From: Clostridia bacterium
Lineage (GTDB): Bacteria; Bacillota; Clostridia; Oscillospirales; Acutalibacteraceae
Direction of reading: 5' to 3'
NCBI GenBank assembly: GCA_017519685.1
Contig: JAFWRV010000257.1
Span: 1 to 6,450 of the forward strand
Length of the DNA: 6,450 nucleotides
How positions within the stretch are numbered: position 1 is the first letter of the stretch; each line of letters begins with the position of its first letter. The translations under genes were made by a program, and so were the position numbers. A model generated the notes under the pieces. The model was not told where the DNA came from, ran no database searches, and worked only from the letters and a program-made list of their open reading frames with translations. This document shows, piece after piece, positions 1 to 6,113 of this stretch.

Positions 1-71
1 TATTCTATATTCAATGCATAATGCTCTTTCGGTAAAAATCCTTTTTCTCATACGGATTGACTGCGCGGCTC

Positions 72-100
72 TTGTCAAGCCTGCTGAGTTGTGATATTAT
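72..100 (+). promoter_or_regulatory. Sigma-A type promoter for the GH99-like gene
   Basis: The -35 box TTGTCA (72-77) and the -10 box TATTAT (95-100) each match consensus at five of six bases and are separated by exactly 17 bases. The bases TGA just before the -10 box form an extended -10 element. Transcription would start near 107, giving a leader of about 36 bases before the ATG at 143. A short dyad, TGTGA (90-94) and TCACA (105-109), brackets the -10 box and could be an operator. That part is inference. Confidence 0.7.
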
Positions 101-142
101 ATCCTCACAGGTTGACTCAAGACAAAGCCCGGAGGGATTGAT

Positions 143-1276
143 ATGAAACAGTATGATATCGCAGCGTTTGTGTGGCCGTCATACACCGGCGACGAGCCGC
201 GCACACGAATTTTCTGGCCCGATGGTATCGGGGAATGGCAGACCGTCAGGGATATGAAGGATAAAGTTTATCCCGGATGCACCTGGCCGCGCAGCCCTCT
301 CTGGGGCTATGTCAACGAAGCCGACAGCGCGGTTATGGAAAAGCAGATTGAGTGCGCGAAATCTTACGGCGTCAACACCTTCATTTATGACTGGTACTGG
401 TATGACAACCGTCCGTTCCTTGAAAACTGCCTCAACGACGGATTTCTCAAAGCGCGCAACAATAAAGAAATGCGCTTTTATCTGATGTGGGCAAATCACA
501 ACGCGACATACCTCTGGGATAAACGCAACTCGGCGGACCTTTCAACCGTTGTCTGGAGCGGCGTAATCACTCCCGACATGTTTGATTATATCTGCAGGCG
601 CACAATTAAACGGTATTTCAGCCGCGAAAACTATTATCTCATCGACGGATGTCCGGTATATATGATTTTCGATCCGCATAATTTCATACGCTGTTTCGGA
701 ACGACTCAGGCATGCCGCGCCGCGATTGAAAAATTCCGCAGTCAGGTCAAAGCGGCGGGATTTCCCGACCTTCATCTTCAGTTCGTTCACTGGAATTATC
801 AGAATTATGACTGGCTGCCCGATGACGATGAAAACAAAGGCGCGACAAAACAGCAAATCTACGCTTACCTCGGCGTTGACTCGGTCACGAACTACAACTG
901 GGGCGGCTCGGTGGACTTTGACGGCGATTACGGCGCGCTGACAAAAGAATATATGAATCACCTGGAGCAATTCGCAAAAAGCGATTCCGTTGCGTACTAT
1001 CCGAACCTTTCGCTCGGCTGGGACAACAATGTCCGCTTCATTGATTATGTCCCCGGCGTTGTGACGGGCAACACGCCCGGCAGGGTGCTTGAAGCGTGCA
1101 GACTGCTGAAAGAATTCACCGACACCGGTATTCAAAACGGGACACTGCGGGCGCCGCTTATAACCGTCAACAGCTGGAATGAATGGACCGAAACAAGCTA
1201 CCTTGAGCCCGATGACCTTTACGGATACGGTTATCTTGAGGCAATCCGCGACACTTTCCTCAAAACTGACGAATGA
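143..1276 (+). CDS. GH99/WbsX-like glycan-active protein (glycoside hydrolase family 99-like domain)
   Basis: This is a 377-residue protein without signal peptide or membrane segment, so it is predicted cytoplasmic. What can be seen: an N-terminal start typical of the family (AAFVWPSY, 7-14), a barrel strand with GVNTFIYDWYWYDN (76-89), FYLMWANHN (112-120), a strand ending in MIFDP (174-178), NLSLGWDNN (288-296) and the C-terminal signature NSWNEWTE followed by YLEPD (343-357). The WNEW-x-E element places two glutamates three residues apart (E347 and E350). This is the same spacing as the catalytic glutamates of GH99 endo-mannosidases/mannanases. Related domains (Pfam WbsX type) occur in polysaccharide-synthesis loci and are often called glycosyltransferases, so the reaction is uncertain: hydrolysis of an internalised glycan, or a role in surface-polysaccharide metabolism. 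The ATG is supported by GGAGGG at 131-136, six bases upstream. It is a single-gene transcript that converges on the transporter/lipoprotein operon. The fold is fairly sure; the substrate is unknown. Confidence 0.82.
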   Translation: MKQYDIAAFVWPSYTGDEPRTRIFWPDGIGEWQTVRDMKDKVYPGCTWPRSPLWGYVNEADSAVMEKQIECAKSYGVNTFIYDWYWYDNRPFLENCLNDGFLKARNNKEMRFYLMWANHNATYLWDKRNSADLSTVVWSGVITPDMFDYICRRTIKRYFSRENYYLIDGCPVYMIFDPHNFIRCFGTTQACRAAIEKFRSQVKAAGFPDLHLQFVHWNYQNYDWLPDDDENKGATKQQIYAYLGVDSVTNYNWGGSVDFDGDYGALTKEYMNHLEQFAKSDSVAYYPNLSLGWDNNVRFIDYVPGVVTGNTPGRVLEACRLLKEFTDTGIQNGTLRAPLITVNSWNEWTETSYLEPDDLYGYGYLEAIRDTFLKTDE

Positions 1277-1302
1277 CATTCACATAATTTTACCATACCG
1301 CA

Positions 1303-1336
1303 AAACGGACTTTCACCGGAAAGTGAAAGTCCGTTT
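1303..1336. terminator. Bidirectional intrinsic terminator between convergent genes
   Basis: A perfect 14-bp stem (1303-1316 pairing with 1323-1336, core ACGGACTTTCAC) encloses a 6-base loop. On the forward strand the stem ends in TTT and is followed a few bases later by the T-rich TTTTATTT (1341-1348). On the reverse strand its 3' arm ends in TTTT. It lies 26 bases after the stop of the forward gene and 6 bases after the stop of the reverse LRR gene, so it can end both transcripts. Confidence 0.88.
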
Positions 1337-1342
1337 CTGATT

Positions 1343-2200
1343 TTATTTCGTAAATATTACCTCACAGGTATCGAGGATTTTGCCCTTGCCCGTCGGCTGC
1401 CATTTTTTGCCGAGAACGAGGTCTTCCTCCTTCGCCTCAACGGTGAGCTTCTCCATCGCCGTGCAGTTAAAGAAGGCGTATTCTCCTATCTCTTTTATCT
1501 TTGACGGAATCGTAAGCTCAGTCAGTTTATCGTCATAAGCGAAGGCGTCCTTGCCGATATAATTCAAACCGGCGGGCATTTTAAAGTTTGTCAGCGCGCT
1601 TGTGCGGTGGAATGCCTTCTCCTCGATTCTTTCAATTGAATCGGGGAACGAGGTGATATTGACATAGTAGCATTTGTAAAACGCCTTAGAGCGTATGACT
1701 CTGACACCGTCGGGGATATCATAGGTTGTGATGATATTCTCACCGTTGTCATCCTTTTCGGGCTGACCGTATTTGTCAAAGTTGATGTTCCTTCCGCAGG
1801 GATAAAAGCACAGCGTCTTCATATCCTTTGTGAAAAGAATGCCATCAACGGAAACGAAATTCTCGTTTTCCGGGTCAACATTGAACTTTTTGAGGTGCTG
1901 ATTGTTTGTGAATGCCCAGGTGCCTATCTCCCTGACGTTTTTGCCTATCGTAATCTCTGTCAGTGACTCAGCGTTGCAGACACCGAAATCGCTGACGGAA
2001 ACAACCAGCTTTCCGTCAATCTCATCGGGAATCGTAATCGCGGTAACCGTGGTCTTATCGGTATAACCCGAAACGGTCATACCGCCTTCAACCTCTTTGT
2101 ATTTAATCGCGACGGCGTTGAAATCGAGGTTTATGCCGCAGGAGGAGAACATCAGAAGCGCCGACACGGCGGCGAGAATTACAGCAACAGCTTTTTTCAT
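1343..2200 (-). CDS. BspA-type leucine-rich-repeat lipoprotein
   Basis: This is a 285-residue predicted surface lipoprotein. The N-terminus has two lysines, a hydrophobic stretch (4-18) and a lipobox-like FSSC with the acceptor cysteine at 21, so signal peptidase II processing and lipid anchoring are expected. The mature part carries LRR_5 (BspA/Treponema pallidum type) units near residues 80-104, 160-184, 185-207, 208-230 and 231-253, each with the pattern I-x-x-I-x-x-x-A-F. Examples are REIGTWAF, RVIRSKAF, ERIEEKAF, NYIGKDAF and KEIGEYAF. Between the first and second units sits a segment with SVDGILFTKDMKTL (117-130) and YPCGR, common in BspA proteins. Such repeats are binding scaffolds and no catalytic site is seen. 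The ATG overlaps the transporter stop as ATGA and has a near-perfect Shine-Dalgarno inside the transporter gene, so the two are translationally coupled. A role in capturing or sensing the transported substrate is only an inference. Confidence 0.88.
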   Translation of the reverse strand: MKKAVAVILAAVSALLMFSSCGINLDFNAVAIKYKEVEGGMTVSGYTDKTTVTAITIPDEIDGKLVVSVSDFGVCNAESLTEITIGKNVREIGTWAFTNNQHLKKFNVDPENENFVSVDGILFTKDMKTLCFYPCGRNINFDKYGQPEKDDNGENIITTYDIPDGVRVIRSKAFYKCYYVNITSFPDSIERIEEKAFHRTSALTNFKMPAGLNYIGKDAFAYDDKLTELTIPSKIKEIGEYAFFNCTAMEKLTVEAKEEDLVLGKKWQPTGKGKILDTCEVIFTK

Positions 2201-3957
2201 TGCTCCGTCACCTCCACGCTGACATTTTCTTCATCTCCGGATTCGCTTACGCCTTTAAGCGCCGCCTCTCTCGCGGCAATCTCGGCAACGCATTTATCAT
2301 GCATCTCTCTTGTGAGATCATAGAAAATAAACGGTATCGTGCAGAGTATAAGACCGACGCATCCGAGAATAACATAGGTGTACATAACATGGCTGAAAAC
2401 GGCGCTGTCAAAGAGTACATCCCAGTCGCTCGTCAGACCGAAAGTCCTGAGAATTGCGGGAGCGACAAGGCCGAGCAAGGTGGTAATCGGAGTCGTAAAC
2501 CAGCCGAAAATACCTATCATATTATCGGCTCTCTCGCCTGTTTTCCACTGGTGATAGTCAAGAATATCGGCGTTGAGGCCGTCTGTAAGTCCTCCGCATC
2601 CCGCCGATATAGCGGAGCGCAGGAACACAAAAAACGCGAGTATCGGCACACTGTTGCCGTTATGAAGACCTATCAGATAGCCCGCGGTAACGAGCACCCA
2701 GATAACCCTCATACACAGTATGATGCTCCGCTTCTCAAAGCGTCTGACAAGCGCGGGCATTGAAAGATTGCCCACAACCGAGGTGATACCGGCAATTGAA
2801 AGCAGACCGGTAATCCATTCGATACGCATTGAATAAACGAGGGTATAGTTTATAACGCCGTCGGCAATCGCGTTCCACAGACCGAATACCCCTGCGATAT
2901 TTACTATCCAGAAATATTTGTTCTTTAAAAGAGTTTTCGCGCTCTTGCCGAATTCAATCTTGTGACTGTGGTCCTCATTGGCGGCGACTCTCTCCTTGAC
3001 GCCTATCATAAAGAATGCCATGGCGCAGCTGACTATCGCGAGAATGGGAACGAACACCTGATATGAACGGATAGACAGCAGACCGCCGGTAGCCCTTATC
3101 ATAATCGGGAAGATTATGCGGAAAATGGAACGGAGCAGTCCGAGGAAAACCGCGCCGATTGAGAGATACTTCTGCCTCTCTATCGTGTTGGGAGTAATGA
3201 GGGCGACAATCGCCTTCGGGTTATCATAATAAATTGCCGAGAATCTTCCTCTGAGCGTAAAGAGGAAATGGAGCACCACAAGCTTGACCGTATAATCAAG
3301 AGTAGTCGGAACAAACGGGATTATACAGGTAATAATCGTGATGGGAATACCGTAAAAAACAAGGAACGGCTTATATCTGCCGTACTTGCGGCAGAGCTTG
3401 TTTCTCAGAAACCAGTTCACGGGTCCGCCGACACCGGTCACCACAAGGATATTCGCGATAATCTGGGGCAGTCCCTTGATGATGCCCTCAAACGGCTTTG
3501 AGGGAATGAAATAGAATCCGATACCGACAATCAGGCAGATTGCGAAAGCAATCAGCGATGTTCTTGTCTTCTTCTTTGAAAGATGGCCGAGATTTTCAAA
3601 TATGGTCATCTGTATGGATTCAATGTAGAGCGTGGCGTATTTGACTATCAGCGCAATAAAGGTGATAATCGTGAAGTCCATCATCTTTATTTCAAAGATG
3701 GAGCCGCAAAGATAACCGGCTGTGAAGGATACGGTATCGTTGCATATAAACGTGAAAGCGCATACGCCCATGATTCCCAGGCAATAGGACATAAACTCCC
3801 TGATGGAAGTGTATTCGCCGGGTTTCGGCATATTCCAGTTCATCCGCACCGAGTTTATAAGGTCGGCTATTTTGCCGGCAAGCGATTTTTTGCCGGTTTC
3901 CTCCGCCTGAGCAACCTGTTCCTCACCGGTCACTTCAATCGTTTCGTTTTCTGACAT
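2197..3957 (-). CDS. GPH-family sugar:cation symporter (major facilitator superfamily)
   Basis: This is a 586-residue multi-spanning membrane protein of the glycoside-pentoside-hexuronide symporter type (MelB/XynP-like, MFS_2). About twelve hydrophobic segments lie between residues 56 and 545. Family marks seen: the cytoplasmic loop RNKLCRKYGRYKPFLV (185-200), a TPNTIERQKYLS loop (255-266), MPALVRRFEKR (400-410) and, most diagnostic, DILDYHQWKTGER (464-476). These proteins import glycosides, oligosaccharides or uronides with sodium or protons; the substrate here cannot be read from sequence. It is longer than the usual 450-500 residues because of an acidic N-terminal tail of about 50 residues and an acidic C-terminal tail after 550, both predicted cytoplasmic. 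The ATG start is supported by GAGG at 3965-3968 with seven bases of spacing. It is the first gene of a two-gene operon with the LRR lipoprotein and has its own promoter at 4008-4036. Confidence 0.9.
   Translation of the reverse strand: MSENETIEVTGEEQVAQAEETGKKSLAGKIADLINSVRMNWNMPKPGEYTSIREFMSYCLGIMGVCAFTFICNDTVSFTAGYLCGSIFEIKMMDFTIITFIALIVKYATLYIESIQMTIFENLGHLSKKKTRTSLIAFAICLIVGIGFYFIPSKPFEGIIKGLPQIIANILVVTGVGGPVNWFLRNKLCRKYGRYKPFLVFYGIPITIITCIIPFVPTTLDYTVKLVVLHFLFTLRGRFSAIYYDNPKAIVALITPNTIERQKYLSIGAVFLGLLRSIFRIIFPIMIRATGGLLSIRSYQVFVPILAIVSCAMAFFMIGVKERVAANEDHSHKIEFGKSAKTLLKNKYFWIVNIAGVFGLWNAIADGVINYTLVYSMRIEWITGLLSIAGITSVVGNLSMPALVRRFEKRSIILCMRVIWVLVTAGYLIGLHNGNSVPILAFFVFLRSAISAGCGGLTDGLNADILDYHQWKTGERADNMIGIFGWFTTPITTLLGLVAPAILRTFGLTSDWDVLFDSAVFSHVMYTYVILGCVGLILCTIPFIFYDLTREMHDKCVAEIAAREAALKGVSESGDEENVSVEVTEQ
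2208..2215 (-). promoter_or_regulatory. Ribosome binding site of the LRR gene, embedded in the transporter gene
   Basis: On the reverse strand GGAGGTGA, an almost full-length anti-16S match, lies seven bases before the LRR ATG. It sits within the last codons of the transporter (V-E-V-T-E-Q-stop). Together with the ATGA overlap it fixes the LRR start and points to coupled or independent strong re-initiation. Confidence 0.85.
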
Positions 3958-4007
3958 TTCTTCGCCTCAATTCTTTATGTGATTTGCTATAATAAAACAG
4001 ATAATTA

Positions 4008-4036
4008 ATTATACAATAAGCGCAAAGACTATTCAA
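4008..4036 (-). promoter_or_regulatory. Sigma-A type promoter of the transporter/lipoprotein operon
   Basis: On the reverse strand TTGAAT (4031-4036) is followed after exactly 17 bases by a perfect TATAAT (4008-4013). Transcription would start near 4001, leaving a leader of about 44 bases before the transporter ATG at 3957. The stretch from here to the next terminator (about 4037-4120) holds nothing I can recognise. Confidence 0.75.
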
Positions 4037-4120
4037 CTGAAAAAGTAACTATAAATTACGCCGTTTATTTGTTAAAAAAGCTGTCGGCAAACATACGGCT
4101 GAACTCCGCAGACAAGCAGC

Positions 4121-4153
4121 AAAAAAGACACCCGCCTTAAAGGCAGATGTCTT
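4121..4153 (-). terminator. Intrinsic terminator of the GDPD/EEP operon
   Basis: In the reverse-strand transcript a 13-bp stem (arms AAGACATCTGCCT and AGGCGGGTGTCTT) with a three-base TTA loop runs straight into TTTTTT (4121-4126). Two of the pairs are G-U wobbles that exist only in the reverse-strand RNA. On the forward strand the same positions are A-C mismatches, so the hairpin is directional. It begins 11 bases after the EEP stop codon. Confidence 0.88.
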
Positions 4154-4163
4154 ATTAAAATTA

Positions 4164-5078
4164 TCAATTCTGTATCAGGTCGGCGTAAATCGGGAAATGG
4201 TCGGAAACAAATCTGTCGTCAACACCTTTTGTTACCGTGCGGTAGGCGTCAACGGAAAACCCGTCCGAGCAGAGTAAAAAGTCAATATAATAATCCTTAT
4301 TATCCGCAGGATTCTTTCCCGCGTGGAAAGTGCCGTAGGTTTTGCAATCCTTTGCGGCAAAGCGCGTGTCGGTGAGATTTTCGGTCATTGTCGCGTAAGC
4401 TTCGCCTTTTTCCGTTGTGTTCATATCCGCGGTGAAGACCGTCGGAACACCCGGAAAATGTTCATTTATAAACCGGGTGACAATCAGCGCTCCCTGCACT
4501 CTTGCCTCTTCGGAAACATGATCGTAATGCGTATTCACATGAACGAACTCTTTTCCGGTGAGTCTGTCTTTGAGCTTAACCCAGGTGCAGATTTTGATGC
4601 ATCCCGCGCCCGGACCTTTTGAAGGCACATCGGGAGTATCGGATACCCAGAAATTGCCGCTGTCTTCAAGCGTATATTTTGCTTTCAGGTATAAAATCGG
4701 GCAGGATTCGCCGTTTTTCAGCGGAGAAACGCCTTTTTCTCTGTCAAGGCCGACCCACCCGTAAAGCGGCAATTTTTTATCAAGCGCTTTCATCCATTCG
4801 GGAGTCGCTTCCTGAATACCGAGCGAATCCGGCATAACCTCTTTAATCTGACGGATTCCTATATCGATTCTGTCGGGAACCTGAACACCGTTGACATCCC
4901 CGCAGCGGATATTGAAGGACATAATTCTTACGGTTCCCGGTTTTTGATTATCCGCCGATATTCTCGGGAAATCATAATCACCGCAGTAATCAGCGTATTT
5001 CCCGGTACTGTTTGCGTTGAACAGAGAAATCAGAGCCATAAATATCACCGTAATCCTTTTGATAATCAGCGCAATCAT
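4164..5078 (-). CDS. Exported or membrane-anchored endonuclease/exonuclease/phosphatase (EEP) family hydrolase
   Basis: This is a 304-residue protein with an N-terminal hydrophobic segment (about 9-20 after K7-R8), read as an uncleaved anchor or signal peptide, followed by the EEP (DNase I-like) fold. Motifs in order: MSFNIR (53-58, metal-side Asn56), GIQE (87-90, metal ligand Glu90), ILYLK (128-132), FWVSDTP (143-149), NTHYDH (182-187, catalytic His184), ADMN (217-220, Asp218 and Asn220), YIDFLL (264-269, Asp266) and SDHFP (292-296, Asp293-His294). All expected active-site residues are present, so it should be an active Mg-dependent phosphoesterase. The family includes nucleases, sphingomyelinases and inositol-phosphate phosphatases, so the substrate is open. 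GGAGG at 5086-5090, seven bases upstream, supports the ATG. It follows the GDPD gene by 19 bases in the same operon, which favours a phosphodiester or lipid head-group substrate outside the membrane over DNA repair. That last point is inference. Confidence 0.87.
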   Translation of the reverse strand: MIALIIKRITVIFMALISLFNANSTGKYADYCGDYDFPRISADNQKPGTVRIMSFNIRCGDVNGVQVPDRIDIGIRQIKEVMPDSLGIQEATPEWMKALDKKLPLYGWVGLDREKGVSPLKNGESCPILYLKAKYTLEDSGNFWVSDTPDVPSKGPGAGCIKICTWVKLKDRLTGKEFVHVNTHYDHVSEEARVQGALIVTRFINEHFPGVPTVFTADMNTTEKGEAYATMTENLTDTRFAAKDCKTYGTFHAGKNPADNKDYYIDFLLCSDGFSVDAYRTVTKGVDDRFVSDHFPIYADLIQN

Positions 5079-5097
5079 TCTTCAGCCTCCGGCTTCG

Positions 5098-5940
5098 TTA
5101 TGAGTTTTCCGCAACCCACCATTCGGTATAGGCGTCGGGATAATTTGTCTTGAATCCGGTTACGCCCGCTTCGCATATCTGCTTCCACCATTCGGGATAA
5201 TCTCCCAGGTTTGAAAATACATGTATTCCCATGGATTCAAACATATCCACATCTTCTTTTGTGAACGCCGCGTCATTGAGACCGACCTCCCACAAATCCG
5301 AACGGCGGACAAAATCCATCGTATAATCCGTGATGAAGCGGATATTGGCGCCCAGACGGAGACCCTCCGGTTTGCCGTTGACGCGGTAATGCTCCTGCAT
5401 TTCCTCGAGCACGTCAAAATCCCCGGAGAAAAAGATGTATCTTGAAACATTTGACGATTCCGCGAGTATCTCATCCATTCTGGGACACATACCCTTGCGC
5501 TTGAATTCAACCTCAACGTTCAGCTCGTAGTCAACGGTTGAGAGCCATTTGTCAAATTCGGGAAATGTAATCAGATGCGTAACCCTGTCTTCATGATAAT
5601 CCGGCGGGCAAATCATACGGCGGCCGCCCGCGTGTTCGGTCCAGGGATAAGGCGGATATTTAAGCTTGAGCGCGTTGCGGTAAGGAATGTCAAATTGTTT
5701 TATCTGCTCAGCGGTCATATCTCTGAGCGAGTCCCTGTGCTCCTCAAAAGTCATATAACCCATATCGCCGTTATGAGTGACTATAATTTCACCGTCACCG
5801 CTTAATTGTATATCCATCTCAATACCTTCGCAGCCGAGCTCGGCGGCTTTTTTGAACGCCTCAAGAGTGTTTTCCGGCGCAAACTGAGTGACACCGGTGT
5901 GCGCAAACCTCATCGGTATGCCTGAATATTCTTTTTTCAC
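5098..5940 (-). CDS. Glycerophosphodiester phosphodiesterase (GDPD) family protein with a variant HTG motif
   Basis: This is a 280-residue protein without signal peptide, predicted cytoplasmic. It has the PLC-like TIM-barrel marks of GDPD enzymes, which split glycerophosphodiesters into glycerol-3-phosphate and an alcohol. These are FAHTG (12-16, His14), APENTLEAF (21-29), GIEMDIQLS (39-47, metal ligands Glu41 and Asp43), VTHNG (54-58, second catalytic His56), NVEVEFK (141-147, likely third metal ligand Glu145) and the closing GFKTNYPD (262-269). Residues 59-125 form the small insertion usual between the first and second halves. Oddities: the normally conserved Arg of HRG is Thr15, the HD after the second strand is HN, and the terminal TD-x-P is TN-x-P. 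The phosphate pocket may therefore suit an unusual substrate. The start codon is GTG, chosen because GGGAGG lies directly upstream and the next in-frame ATG (codon 10) has no ribosome site. It is the first gene of an operon with the EEP gene. Confidence 0.86.
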   Translation of the reverse strand: MKKEYSGIPMRFAHTGVTQFAPENTLEAFKKAAELGCEGIEMDIQLSGDGEIIVTHNGDMGYMTFEEHRDSLRDMTAEQIKQFDIPYRNALKLKYPPYPWTEHAGGRRMICPPDYHEDRVTHLITFPEFDKWLSTVDYELNVEVEFKRKGMCPRMDEILAESSNVSRYIFFSGDFDVLEEMQEHYRVNGKPEGLRLGANIRFITDYTMDFVRRSDLWEVGLNDAAFTKEDVDMFESMGIHVFSNLGDYPEWWKQICEAGVTGFKTNYPDAYTEWWVAENS

Positions 5941-5945
5941 AGCAG

Positions 5946-5951
5946 CCTCCC
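5946..5951 (-). promoter_or_regulatory. Ribosome binding site deciding the GTG start of the GDPD gene
   Basis: The reverse strand reads GGGAGGCTGCTGTG, with GGGAGG five bases before the GTG at 5940-5938. The first ATG in frame is nine codons further in and is preceded by AT-rich coding sequence with no purine box, so GTG is the better start. Confidence 0.75.
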
Positions 5952-5967
5952 GATAATTTTTTTATTT

Positions 5968-5996
5968 ATCTTATCACAAGCCCAAAACGTTTGCAA
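5968..5996 (-). promoter_or_regulatory. Promoter of the GDPD/EEP operon
   Basis: On the reverse strand TTGCAA (5991-5996) and TAAGAT (5968-5973) are 17 bases apart. Each matches four of six consensus bases, and a TGA directly before the -10 box gives an extended -10. Transcription would start near 5961, about 20 bases before the GTG start. The weak boxes suggest regulated expression. Confidence 0.55.
5981..5996 (-). promoter_or_regulatory. Candidate LacI/CcpA-type operator over the -35 box
   Basis: The reverse strand reads TTGCAAACGTTTTGGG. It fits the left half and the central A-R-C-G-N-W-W-W part of the catabolite-responsive element pattern (WTGNNARCGNWWWCAW) at 13 of 16 positions, but the right-hand CAW is absent. 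It covers the -35 box and part of the spacer, where a bound repressor would block polymerase. A match of this quality can occur by chance. Confidence 0.3.
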
Positions 5997-6054
5997 TATT
6001 TAATTAATACAGCGCGGAAATAATATTATTGATTGATTTTTAAAACAGCAAATC

Positions 6055-6070
6055 AGCCGGCTCACCGGTG
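6055..6070. repeat. Two abutting 8-bp palindromes upstream of the divergent promoter
   Basis: AGCCGGCT (6055-6062) and CACCGGTG (6063-6070) are each perfect palindromes and touch without a gap, 13 bases before the -35 box at 6084. The octamer CCGGCTCA that spans their junction recurs at 6147-6154 in the leader of the downstream gene. They may be regulator sites, or chance in a GC-rich patch of an otherwise AT-rich intergenic region. Confidence 0.3.
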
Positions 6071-6083
6071 CCCGTAAAAGCTA

Positions 6084-6113
6084 TTGACTGTTTGCGGTGT
6101 TTCGGGTTATAAT
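6084..6113 (+). promoter_or_regulatory. Sigma-A type promoter of the right-end gene
   Basis: TTGACT (6084-6089, five of six consensus bases) and a perfect TATAAT (6108-6113) are 18 bases apart. A start near 6120 gives a leader of about 58 bases. It contains a small hairpin (GAGTCG at 6134-6139 with CGGCTC at 6148-6153, one G-U pair) and then AAGGAGG at 6164-6170. It points away from the GDPD promoter, so 5941-6177 is a divergent control region. Confidence 0.75.

Noticed and set aside
542..1279. A 245-codon open frame on the reverse strand
   Set aside because: It is fully antisense to the GH99-like gene, has no ribosome site, and its predicted protein matches no family I know. It is open because of the codon composition of the real gene.
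2200..2763. A 187-codon open frame on the forward strand
   Set aside because: It is antisense to the C-terminal half of the transporter. It lacks a Shine-Dalgarno and a promoter, and the translation is low-complexity and charged.
3583..3954. A 123-codon forward frame opposite the transporter N-terminus
   Set aside because: It is a shadow frame within a clearly coding reverse gene, with no ribosome site or recognisable domain.
3986..3993. Forward-strand TGCTATAAT, an extended -10 look-alike
   Set aside because: There is no -35 box at a suitable distance and no forward gene downstream; it would run into the 3' end of the EEP gene.
5160..5516. A 118-codon reverse frame overlapping the GDPD gene
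   Set aside because: It is a second frame of the same strand inside the GDPD gene, whose own frame carries the family motifs through this region. There is no frameshift.
5891..5900. 10-bp palindrome ACACCGGTGT that contains the same core as 6063-6070
   Set aside because: It lies inside the GDPD coding sequence across conserved codons near the HTG motif and is explained by protein coding.
6019..6030. 12-bp palindrome AATAATATTATT
   Set aside because: It is pure A/T in an AT-rich intergenic stretch with no adjoining U-run or gene end, so chance is the simplest explanation.
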